Source of the DNA: Trueperaceae bacterium
GTDB taxonomy: Bacteria > Deinococcota > Deinococci > Deinococcales > Trueperaceae
Assembly (NCBI GenBank): GCA_007121175.1
Contig: SKMG01000310.1
Coordinates: 1-5,323 of the forward strand
Direction of reading: 5' to 3'
Length of the DNA: 5,323 bases
Shown here: piece after piece, positions 1 to 5,323 of the stretch
How the letters are laid out: every line of letters starts with the position of its first letter
Position numbering within the stretch: position 1 is the stretch's first letter
Notes under the pieces: model-generated
The model's database searches: none
What the model saw: only the letters and a program-made list of their open reading frames with translations
Told to the model about the DNA's origin: nothing
Made by a program: the position numbers and the translations under genes

Positions 1-771
1 CGGCTGGAGTCCGATCGCGCCTCGGTCTCGCTCGACCTGGGTGGCGCGCTCTATCGCCGCAGTGGCGACAAGTGGGTCTCGCGCACCACCATCCGCGAGA
101 CCACGGCCGCGGCGCTCGTGACCGCGGCGCTGAACCACGCTGCCGACCGTGCCCAGGCCCGTCCGGATGACGCGGCTGCCGCGCGCGCCAGCGCGGCGCC
201 CGATCTCGTGTTCGACCCGTTCTGCGGCTCCGGCACGCTGCTCGCCGAGGCGCTCGAGTTGGAGCTCGGGCTGGCGCCGGGACGCCGGCGCCAGCCCCCC
301 TTCGCCGCCTCGCCGGCCTGGAGGCAGGAGCGCTTCCGGCACGCGCTGCGGCAACACGCCTCGGTCCCCGACGCCGCGCCGCGGGCGCGCCACCTGGGCA
401 GCGATGCCGACGCCGAGACCATCACCATCGCCCGGCGCAACCTCGGCGCAGCAGGGCTGGCGCAGCACGTGCAGCTCGAGGTGGCTCGCGCCCAGGCGCT
501 CGACTTCGCGGCGCTGAAGCGTGCCCACGCGGCCGAGCGCCCACTGCTGCTCTCCAACCCACCCTACGGCAGGGCCGCCACGGCCATCGGCGCACCGCCC
601 GACGAGCTCCTGCGCGACGTGCTGAGCCACGCGCACGGATGGCGCTTCGCGCTGCTCTTCCCCGACCCCGACGCCTTGGCCCGGCACGCCCGCATCGAGG
701 TCGAACGGCGCCTGCCGGTGGTGACGGGCGGGCTGCGCATCGCCTTGGTGCTGGGCTCGGTTCGCGGCTGA
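1..771 (+). CDS. THUMP/RlmL-type class I SAM-dependent RNA methyltransferase (5' partial, catalytic domain)
   Basis: This is the C-terminal, catalytic part of an RNA guanine-N2 methyltransferase of the RlmL/TrmN (THUMP-methyltransferase) group, which methylates rRNA or tRNA in the cytoplasm. The reading frame is open from base 1 and ends at TGA 769-771, giving 256 visible residues; the start and any N-terminal THUMP domain lie left of the window. Visible residues 8-40 (VSLDLGG, then TIRETTAAALV) match the lead-in to the catalytic domain in RlmL-like proteins. The SAM-binding motif I is DPFCGSGTLLAEAL (from residue 72), an acidic SAM-contact segment GSDADAETI surrounds residue 135, and the catalytic motif IV is SNPPYG (N186-G190). 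The stop follows soon after the Rossmann-like core, so there is no fused RlmK-type second methyltransferase domain. Family assignment is secure, but the exact target base (for example 23S m2G2445) cannot be told from this half, so no symbol is given. Confidence 0.9.
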   Translation, partial: RLESDRASVSLDLGGALYRRSGDKWVSRTTIRETTAAALVTAALNHAADRAQARPDDAAAARASAAPDLVFDPFCGSGTLLAEALELELGLAPGRRRQPPFAASPAWRQERFRHALRQHASVPDAAPRARHLGSDADAETITIARRNLGAAGLAQHVQLEVARAQALDFAALKRAHAAERPLLLSNPPYGRAATAIGAPPDELLRDVLSHAHGWRFALLFPDPDALARHARIEVERRLPVVTGGLRIALVLGSVRG

Positions 772-850
772 GGCGTCCGCCGGCTGCGACGAGGGCCGCG
801 GCTCGGAGGCGCGCTACGATGCCCGCGTGAGGCCGCGCGAGCAGGCCTCC

Positions 851-865
851 GCCACGGTCCGTGGC
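851..865. repeat. Short perfect inverted repeat upstream of the DapF-like gene
   Basis: GCCACGGTCCGTGGC is a perfect 15-base palindrome around a single central T, with 7-base arms. It lies 55 bases before the DapF-like start, in the 149-base gap after the methyltransferase stop. It could be an operator half-site pair or a small RNA hairpin (6-bp stem, 3-base loop). In DNA this GC-rich, short palindromes also arise by chance, so a function is only a possibility. I see no convincing -10/-35 promoter or T-tract in the rest of the gap (772-920). Confidence 0.25.
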
Positions 866-910
866 CGCCTGGCGACGGCAGCGACCGAGCGGGGGGCGCC
901 GCCGCAGGCG

Positions 911-915
911 GGAGG
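911..915 (+). promoter_or_regulatory. Ribosome binding site that fixes the DapF-like start
   Basis: GGAGG sits five bases before ATG 921. The frame stays open upstream to a GTG at 861, but that extension encodes an Arg-rich leader (MAAWRRQRPSGGRRRRREAG) unlike any DapF N-terminus. The ribosome binding site and family alignment both favour ATG 921. Confidence 0.7.
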
Positions 916-920
916 CAGGC

Positions 921-1757
921 ATGCGCTTCGCCAAGTACCACGCGCTCGGTAACGCCTACCTCGTCCTGGCCACGGCATCCCCACCCGCGCCGGCGCTCGT
1001 CGAGCGGCTCTGCCATCGGCGCCTCGGCATCGGCGCCGATGGCGTGTTGCACCTCGTTCAGGGGACGGCGAGCGAGCCCGCCCGCCTGCGCGTGTTCAAC
1101 CCCGACGGCTCCGAGGCCCAGACGAGCGGCAACGGCGTGCGTATCGCTGCGCGCTGGCTGTGGGATCGCGATCCCGAGCGAAACACGACCATCGTGGTCC
1201 GCACCGCGGCCCGGTCGTACCGCTGCCAGGTCGCCGAGGACGGCGGCTCCGTCGAGGTGGCCATGGGGCGCGCCTCCTTCCGCAGCGTCGATCTCCCGAT
1301 GAGCGGGAGCGCACGGGAAGTGGTGGGCGAGCCGCTCGCGCTGGCCGGCGTCGTGCTGCACCTGACGGCGGTGTCGCTGGGCAACCCGCACGCGGTGATC
1401 CACACCAGCACCCCCGCCGAGGCGGTGATCGGTCGCTGGGGCCCGCTGCTCGAGCATCACCACTGGTTCCCGCAGCGCACCAACGTGCAGGTCGTCAACG
1501 TGATCGACCCGAGCACCCTGCAGGTGGCCGTCTGGGAGCGCGGCGCGGGGCTGACGGCCACGTCCGGCAGCAGCGCAGCGGCGGCTGCAGCGGCCAGTCG
1601 GCGTCTCGGCCTGTGCGCCGCACGCGTGGCGGTGCGGATGCCGGGCGGTGTGCTCGACGTCGTCGTGGACGAGGCATACGAGGTAGCGGTGCAGGGCGCG
1701 GTGCGGCGCGTCGCCGAGGGCGCGCTGGCGCAGGAGTGGCTGGCGTCCGCGACGTGA
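921..1757 (+). CDS. Diaminopimelate epimerase (DapF)-family protein with both catalytic Cys replaced by Ser
   Basis: The 278-residue product is close to the length of E. coli DapF (274) and shares its framework throughout. It has HALGNAY near residue 8 (DapF: HGLGNDF), GIGADG near residue 34, FNPDGSE before residue 66, SLGNPHAV in the middle, then QRTNVQ and WERGAG (E206-R207). DapF normally interconverts LL- and meso-diaminopimelate by a two-base mechanism using two cysteines, in CGNG and in the ACGxG loop. Here these positions read SGNG (S69, codon AGC 1125-1127) and TSGSS (S215, codon TCC 1563-1565). The GAGET glutamate is Leu (GAGLT), and the Asp of GNDF is Ala. The fold is almost certainly conserved, but ordinary cofactor-independent DAP epimerisation by thiols is not possible. 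The gene is intact, so it is more likely a divergent subfamily acting on another substrate, or by other chemistry, than a decayed gene. It follows the methyltransferase on the same strand but is not tightly coupled to it. Confidence 0.85.
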   Translation: MRFAKYHALGNAYLVLATASPPAPALVERLCHRRLGIGADGVLHLVQGTASEPARLRVFNPDGSEAQTSGNGVRIAARWLWDRDPERNTTIVVRTAARSYRCQVAEDGGSVEVAMGRASFRSVDLPMSGSAREVVGEPLALAGVVLHLTAVSLGNPHAVIHTSTPAEAVIGRWGPLLEHHHWFPQRTNVQVVNVIDPSTLQVAVWERGAGLTATSGSSAAAAAAASRRLGLCAARVAVRMPGGVLDVVVDEAYEVAVQGAVRRVAEGALAQEWLASAT

Positions 1758-1768
1758 CGCGCCCGCAG

Positions 1769-1795
1769 CCCCTGGAGCCACGGCGCGCTCAGGGG
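1769..1795. terminator. Possible bidirectional terminator hairpin between convergent genes
   Basis: The arms CCCCT-G-GAGC (1769-1778) and GCTCAGGGG (1787-1795) pair over nine bases with one bulged G (1774) and an eight-base loop. The hairpin begins 12 bases after the DapF-like stop and covers the stop codon of the convergent oxidoreductase gene (1789-1791), a usual place for a shared terminator. No T-run follows on either strand, so it is not a classical intrinsic terminator. It could act as a weak or Rho-assisted stop, or protect 3' ends. The pairing is visible in the sequence; the function is inferred. Confidence 0.35.
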
Positions 1796-2832
1796 AGACG
1801 GACCGGTCGCCCCTCCCGCGCCGAGCGGTAGATCGCCTCCACGAGCGCCACCGAGCGCAGCCCCTCGCGCCCGTCGACCTGCGGTGGCCGGTCCTCCTGG
1901 ATGGCGCGCACGAAGTCCTCGAGCTGGCGCCGGTGGTTCTCGAACGACATCGCCATGGGATCGGCGAACGTGCCCGAGACGTGGCCCTCGGTGGAGCGCA
2001 GCACGGCCGCGCGCTCCTCGTCGGAGACGTCGGGCACTTCCCAGCTGACGATCTCGTCGTCGCGGATGCTGACCGAGCCCGCGCTGCCGTGGATGTCGAG
2101 CAGCTTGGGCCGGCCGGGGAAGAGCGAGGTGGCGGCGGTGAAGGTGCCGAGCGCGCCGTTGCGATAGCGCAGCACGGCCACGAGCGTGTCCTCCACCTCG
2201 AGTCGCTCGTGGTTCAAGGTGGCCGCATAGGCGAACACCTCGTCGACCGGGCCCATGAGCCACAGCAGCAAGTCGAGCTGGTGGATGCCCTGGTTCATCA
2301 GCGCGCCGCCTCCGTCGAGCGCCCAGGTCCCGCGCCAGTCCGCCGAGTCGTAGTACGCCTGCGAGCGGTACCACTTGACGTAGCCGTCGGCCTGCAGCAG
2401 CCGGCCGAGCCGCCCGGCGTCGACGGCCTGCTTGAGGCGCTGGTGCGCGTCGGAGAACCGTCCCATGAAGATCGTGGCGAGCTTGACGCCATGGTCCGCG
2501 GCCGCGTCGACGATCGCCTGGGCCCGCTCGCTGGTGATCTCGAGCGGCTTCTCCACGACCACGTGACGGCCGGCCGCGGCAGCGGCCACCGCGCTCTCGA
2601 GGTGCACGCCGCTCGGCGTGCAGACCGAGACGGCCCGTACCTGCTCGTCGGCGAGCACCGCCTCGAGGTCCGGATACAGCGCCAGGCCGTAGCGCTCCGC
2701 GAAGCCTCGGGCCTGCGCCGGCGTGCTGCCGGTCACCCCCACGACGAAGGCGTCGTCGAGCTGCCCGATCGCCTCCACGTGCGCCTGGGCGATGTTGCCG
2801 GTTCCCACGATGGCGAAGCCGATTCGGCGCAT
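1789..2832 (-). CDS. Gfo/Idh/MocA-family NAD(P)-dependent oxidoreductase
   Basis: This 347-residue cytoplasmic enzyme has the usual length and two-domain layout of the Gfo/Idh/MocA family, which oxidises or reduces a hydroxyl/keto group of sugars, inositols or their derivatives with a nicotinamide cofactor. The N-terminal Rossmann fold shows VGTGNIA (G10-A15). The catalytic-lysine motif EKPLE (E94-K95-P96) follows, and the C-terminal domain carries DGGGALMNQGIHQLD (residues 173-187), where H184 and D187 fall in the family's active-site signature. The second strand ends VTGSTP (residues 33-38) with no acidic residue, so the NAD-type Asp is absent and NADP use is possible. ATG 2832 is seven bases past the upstream stop. 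GAGG (2838-2841) overlaps that stop (TGAGG) and stands five bases before the start, indicating coupled translation. It is the last gene of the operon. The substrate is unknown, and family membership alone does not identify it. Confidence 0.92.
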   Translation of the reverse strand: MRRIGFAIVGTGNIAQAHVEAIGQLDDAFVVGVTGSTPAQARGFAERYGLALYPDLEAVLADEQVRAVSVCTPSGVHLESAVAAAAAGRHVVVEKPLEITSERAQAIVDAAADHGVKLATIFMGRFSDAHQRLKQAVDAGRLGRLLQADGYVKWYRSQAYYDSADWRGTWALDGGGALMNQGIHQLDLLLWLMGPVDEVFAYAATLNHERLEVEDTLVAVLRYRNGALGTFTAATSLFPGRPKLLDIHGSAGSVSIRDDEIVSWEVPDVSDEERAAVLRSTEGHVSGTFADPMAMSFENHRRQLEDFVRAIQEDRPPQVDGREGLRSVALVEAIYRSAREGRPVRLP

Positions 2833-2837
2833 CGGTG

Positions 2838-2841
2838 CCTC
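2838..2841 (-). promoter_or_regulatory. Ribosome binding site of the oxidoreductase, overlapping the upstream stop
   Basis: On the minus strand the junction reads TGAGGCACCGATG. GAGG shares bases with the TGA of the preceding isomerase-like gene and is five bases from the ATG, which supports start 2832 and translational coupling. Confidence 0.55.
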
Positions 2842-3745
2842 AGGCCCCGCTGCCGGTCGTACCGGGATCGGCCAACGTCTCGTCGATCAGCGACCGGGCG
2901 GCCTCGACGGCCAGGCGCGTCGCCTCCTCGAGCGCCATGCCCTCGGGCCGGTAGTGCGGCTCGAGCACGAGCGCACCGCCATAACCGTCTCGTACGAGCT
3001 GACGGAGCTGACCACCGTAGTCGACCGCCCCCATGCCGAGCGGCACGAAGGTCGCCGTGCCGTGCTCGTCGACCAGTGCGTCCTTGAGGTGGACGTGGGC
3101 GACGCGGCCCGGATCCAAGGCTGCGTAGCCGTCGGGGAACGGGTTCGCCTCGCCCGCCGCGAGCGCGTTGCCCGGATCCCAGAGCAGCGCGATGGCATCG
3201 AGCTGCTCCTCGGCGACGCTGCGCAGGACCGTGTCGAGCGCGCCGAGCTGCCAGCCCGTCCCGACGCTGCAGACGCCTTCGTTCTCCACGACCAGCAGCC
3301 GCCCGGCCGCGAGGGCCCGCTCGGCGGCCTGCTGGAGCTTGTTGGCGATGCTCAAGGCGAGATCGCCGTGCCACGGTTCGCGCCAGAAGGTGAACACCCG
3401 CACCATGCGCGTGTCGAAGAAGTCGCACAGCGCCAGTGACCGGTCGAGCAGCGCCAGCTGCTCCTCGAAGCGCTCGGACCCCTCGAGTGCGAAGTCGGCG
3501 TCGACCACCTTGGCTTCGCCGCTGAGCGGCGACTTGAACACCGGCGACGCGATCGCGCTGACGGCGAGCCCATGGTCGCGCACGATGTCGCGCGCACGGC
3601 CGAGCTCCGCGTCGCTGAGCTCCAGGATGTTCTTGCCCCAGAGCGTGCGCAGCTCCACGAGCGACATCCCCCAATCACGGATCAGGTCGCAACTCCGTTC
3701 GAGATCGTCGCCGACCTCGTCGCTGATGATGCCGAGTTCGAGCAT
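2840..3745 (-). CDS. Sugar phosphate isomerase/epimerase family TIM-barrel protein (second of the pair)
   Basis: The 301-residue product belongs to the xylose-isomerase-like TIM-barrel (AP endonuclease 2) superfamily, whose members use a divalent metal to isomerise, epimerise or eliminate on sugar-like substrates. Candidate metal ligands fall in the usual order at the barrel strand ends: VVENEG (E154), LLWDPGN (D190), HVHLKDA (H217/H219) and LVLEPHY (E262). PLGMGAVDYGG (residues 235-245) is the customary loop before the last strand. No signal peptide or membrane segment is seen, so it is cytoplasmic. The start is ATG 3745, because GGAGGAG (3758-3752) lies six bases before it. An in-frame ATG at 3760 would add five residues but would put that ribosome binding site inside the coding region. 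It lies between the other isomerase-like gene and the oxidoreductase, suggesting consecutive steps on one substrate. The exact reaction is not recognisable. C-glycoside deglycosidase alpha subunits share this fold and are an alternative I cannot exclude. Confidence 0.88.
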   Translation of the reverse strand: MLELGIISDEVGDDLERSCDLIRDWGMSLVELRTLWGKNILELSDAELGRARDIVRDHGLAVSAIASPVFKSPLSGEAKVVDADFALEGSERFEEQLALLDRSLALCDFFDTRMVRVFTFWREPWHGDLALSIANKLQQAAERALAAGRLLVVENEGVCSVGTGWQLGALDTVLRSVAEEQLDAIALLWDPGNALAAGEANPFPDGYAALDPGRVAHVHLKDALVDEHGTATFVPLGMGAVDYGGQLRQLVRDGYGGALVLEPHYRPEGMALEEATRLAVEAARSLIDETLADPGTTGSGA

Positions 3746-3751
3746 GGTGGG

Positions 3752-3758
3752 CTCCTCC
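3752..3758 (-). promoter_or_regulatory. Strong Shine-Dalgarno deciding between two in-frame ATGs
   Basis: The minus strand reads TGATGGAGGAGCCCACCATG. The first ATG (3760-3758) overlaps the upstream stop TGA (3762-3760). GGAGGAG then stands six bases before the second ATG (3745-3743), where the family-like N-terminus MLELGIISDEVG begins. I therefore prefer the second ATG. Confidence 0.65.
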
Positions 3759-3759
3759 A

Positions 3760-4623
3760 TCAGGGTCGTTCGAGCGTGGCGGCTGGGCCGAGGTGCTCCT
3801 CGATCGCCTCCAGGATGCCACGCAGGTAGCCGATCGAGCGTGCTGCGGCGGCCTCGCCGTCGGGAAGGTAGACGAACGGCTCCACCGCGACGACGCCGCC
3901 GTAGCCATGACGAACGAGGCTCGCGAGGACGTCGGCGAAGCGATCGTCGCCCTGGCCCGGCGCGAGTTTGGCGCGGTCGTTCACGTGCACGTGACGCACC
4001 ATGCCACTCGGGAGCCAGCGCTCCAGCACGCCGGCGACCGGCTCCGCCTCGGCCAACGCGGCCGCGCGCGTGTCGACCATGGTGCGCAGCGCCGAGCTAC
4101 CGACGCGCGCGACGATCGCGGCGGCCTCCCCGACCGTGTTGATGAAGTCGGTCTCCTCGCGCGACAGCGGCTCGATGCAATAGGTGATGCCCGCCGGCTC
4201 GGCGTGCGCGGCGAGCGCCGCGAAGCTCTCCTCGCCGCGCGCCCGGCTGCCGCTGGCATCGGCCGGGTCGATGGTGCGCTGGTTCGGCGACCCGTGGACC
4301 ATGACTTCCCCGCCCAGCGCGGCGCACACGTCGATGAGTCGTCTGGCGAAGTCGATGGTCGCCTGCCGGACCTTGGCGTCCGCCGTGGTGATCGAGAGCC
4401 CGGGCGGCGCGACGAGCAGCCAGTGCATGCTCGAGATCGCGATACCGGCATCCGTCGCGGCGCGCCGCAGCGCGCTGGTCTCGGCCTCGCCCAGGAGGTG
4501 CGGCTCTTCACCGAGCGTGAACGGCGCGAGCTCCAGGGCATCGAAGCCGACCGCGGCGGCGAAGGCGCACTGCTCGGGAAAGCTCAGGTGCGCCACGACC
4601 TCGTTGCACAGCGCGATCTTCAT
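3760..4623 (-). CDS. Sugar isomerase/epimerase family TIM-barrel protein (tagatose 3-epimerase-like)
   Basis: This 287-residue cytoplasmic protein belongs to the same metal-dependent TIM-barrel superfamily as its downstream neighbour but is only distantly similar to it, so the pair is not a recent duplication. It resembles D-tagatose/D-psicose 3-epimerases most. Candidate metal ligands are E151 (YCIEPLS), D184 (MVDT), H211 (RHVHVND) and E248 (AVEPF), almost the same numbering as E152, D185, H211 and E246 of the Pseudomonas tagatose 3-epimerase. R217 in NDRAKL also matches that enzyme's substrate-contacting Arg, and APGQGD follows as in the family. However, the DTxH histidine (His188 there) is Ala187 here (DTRA), so a different substrate or reaction is likely. 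SSMHWLL (H67) and VMVHGSP (H110) are further active-site-type segments. The ATG overlaps the tctA stop by four bases (ATGA), with GAGG (4634-4631) seven bases before it. In-frame extension upstream lies inside tctA and is unlikely. Confidence 0.88.
   Translation of the reverse strand: MKIALCNEVVAHLSFPEQCAFAAAVGFDALELAPFTLGEEPHLLGEAETSALRRAATDAGIAISSMHWLLVAPPGLSITTADAKVRQATIDFARRLIDVCAALGGEVMVHGSPNQRTIDPADASGSRARGEESFAALAAHAEPAGITYCIEPLSREETDFINTVGEAAAIVARVGSSALRTMVDTRAAALAEAEPVAGVLERWLPSGMVRHVHVNDRAKLAPGQGDDRFADVLASLVRHGYGGVVAVEPFVYLPDGEAAAARSIGYLRGILEAIEEHLGPAATLERP
4620..4623 (-). other. ATGA start/stop overlap coupling tctA to the first isomerase gene
   Basis: The minus strand reads ATGA across 4623-4620: ATG starts the isomerase/epimerase-family gene and TGA ends tctA. 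Such 4-base overlaps commonly indicate translational coupling and support a single transcript for transporter and enzymes. Confidence 0.8.
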
Positions 4624-5323
4624 GATCCCGCCTCGCCTTCGTCGGAGCGCCCCCTGATCCGCCGCCATGCCTTGGCGAGGGCCCTCGTGAAGGTCTCGCT
4701 GCCGAACAGGAAGGTCAGCACGATCATGGCCCAGAGCACGACGCTGATGGGGCGGGTGAAGAAGGGCATCAGGGCGCCATCGGAGAGCACCAGCCCGCGG
4801 CGCAGGTTGAGATCCAAGATCGGCCCTAGCACGACCCCGAGGACGAGGGGTGCGAGCGGGAACTGCAGCTCGCGCAGGAGGAGCCCGACGACGCCGAACC
4901 CCAGCATCACCCAGATGTCGAACGTGCGGCTGGCGATGGCGTACGAGCCGATCGTGCAGAGGACGAAGATGACCGGTATGAGCCGCACCGGCGGGACACG
5001 GATGACGTACAAGAGCGGCTTCGTGAGCAGCATGCCGTAGAAGAGGATGGACAGGCTCGCGAACAGGATCATCGCGGTGACCTCGAAGATGAACTGCGGC
5101 GCCTCGATCATGATGAGCGGACCGGGCCGCACGCCGTGGATGAACAGGGCGGCGAGCAGCACCGCTGCCGGCGCCGAGCCGGGGATGGCAAGCGTCAGCA
5201 CGGGGATGATCGCGCCGGGCACCGCGGCGCTGTTGCCGGTCTCGGCGCTGAGCAGCCCCTCGATCGAGCCCTTGCCGTACTCCTCCTTGTGCTTGCTCGC
5301 ATTGCGGCTCAGCGCGTACGAGA
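4620..5323 (-). CDS. tctA: Tripartite tricarboxylate transporter large membrane subunit, TctA family (5' partial)
   Basis: This is the C-terminal half, about 233 residues, of a TctA-family permease. TctA is the large inner-membrane subunit of TTT systems, which import citrate or other organic acids using a periplasmic binding protein (TctC) and a small membrane protein (TctB). The frame is open to the right edge and begins SYALSRNASKHKEEYGKGSIEG. It then shows the family's signature segment ETGNSAAVPGAIIPVLTLAI followed by PGSA (bases 5183-5172) and IHGVRPGP. Several hydrophobic membrane segments follow (visible residues roughly 38-62, 78-107, 114-131, 136-170 and 193-208). The protein ends in a short basic tail (AKAWRRIRGR). 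Its TGA (4622-4620) overlaps the next ATG by four bases. TctB and TctC are not in the window and, given the direction of transcription, may lie beyond 5323. The transported acid is unknown. The symbol denotes the family, not a proven tricarboxylate substrate. Confidence 0.93.
   Translation of the reverse strand, partial: SYALSRNASKHKEEYGKGSIEGLLSAETGNSAAVPGAIIPVLTLAIPGSAPAAVLLAALFIHGVRPGPLIMIEAPQFIFEVTAMILFASLSILFYGMLLTKPLLYVIRVPPVRLIPVIFVLCTIGSYAIASRTFDIWVMLGFGVVGLLLRELQFPLAPLVLGVVLGPILDLNLRRGLVLSDGALMPFFTRPISVVLWAMIVLTFLFGSETFTRALAKAWRRIRGRSDEGEAGS

Noticed and set aside
861..920. GTG 861 as an N-terminal extension of the DapF-like protein
   Set aside because: The extra 20 residues are Arg-rich and not DapF-like, the GTG falls within the palindrome, and GGAGG lies five bases before ATG 921.
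921..1757. DapF-like gene as a pseudogene
   Set aside because: The frame is complete with normal length and intact framework motifs. Both cysteine losses are to Ser, with no frameshift or stop, which fits a diverged protein better than decay.
564..1781. Minus-strand open frame (405 codons) opposite the methyltransferase end and the DapF-like gene
   Set aside because: It crosses the intergenic gap and two genes on the other strand, and its low-complexity Arg/Ala translation has no family motif.
1457..2374. Minus-strand open frame spanning the DapF-like gene and the oxidoreductase
   Set aside because: It runs through the convergent intergenic space in a frame different from the true oxidoreductase frame, and it has no ribosome binding site or recognisable motif.
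1933..3087. Plus-strand open frame (384 codons) opposite the oxidoreductase
   Set aside because: It is antisense to the well-supported Gfo/Idh gene and part of the next gene, is compositionally Arg/His-rich, and shows no domain signature.
4624..4668. Upstream in-frame start for the tagatose-epimerase-like gene at 4668
   Set aside because: It would add an Arg-rich 15-residue leader inside tctA, whereas MKIALCNEV at 4623 is a normal family N-terminus with an ATGA overlap and GAGG upstream.
3793..5040. Long plus-strand open frame (415 codons) opposite the tagatose-epimerase-like gene and tctA
   Set aside because: It lies antisense to two genes with clear family motifs. Its translation is Arg/Ala/Gly-rich with no recognisable motif, as expected for the mirror frame of high-GC coding DNA.

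Overview
The window is uniformly GC-rich (about 70% by eye). It holds six protein-coding genes in two convergent blocks, and both outermost genes run off the ends. High GC, tight start/stop overlaps and a tripartite tricarboxylate transporter (TTT) membrane subunit suggest a high-GC bacterium, plausibly a proteobacterium or a related soil/sediment lineage. The sequence alone does not settle the taxon. I see no RNA gene, CRISPR array, insertion sequence or other mobile element.

Left block, plus strand (1-1757). The window opens inside a THUMP/RlmL-type RNA methyltransferase, with only the SAM-binding catalytic half visible. After a 149-base gap comes a full-length diaminopimelate epimerase (DapF) homologue. 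It keeps the DapF framework motifs, but both positions that carry the catalytic cysteines are serine. This is the most unusual feature here, and it means the gene should not be called dapF without reservation.

Right block, minus strand, read right to left (5323-1789). Four genes are packed as one apparent operon: the C-terminal part of a TctA-family membrane subunit, two different TIM-barrel sugar isomerase/epimerase family proteins, and a Gfo/Idh/MocA-family oxidoreductase. The junctions are a 4-base ATGA overlap, a TGATG junction followed by a strong Shine-Dalgarno and ATG, and a 7-base gap. The blocks converge on a 31-base intergenic space containing a bulged hairpin.

The right block reads as an uptake-plus-catabolism unit. 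The TTT permease would import a small organic acid, probably with TctB and TctC subunits encoded beyond the right edge. The two metal-dependent TIM-barrel enzymes and the NAD(P)-dependent dehydrogenase would then act on a sugar or sugar-acid type compound. The actual substrate cannot be read from the sequence.
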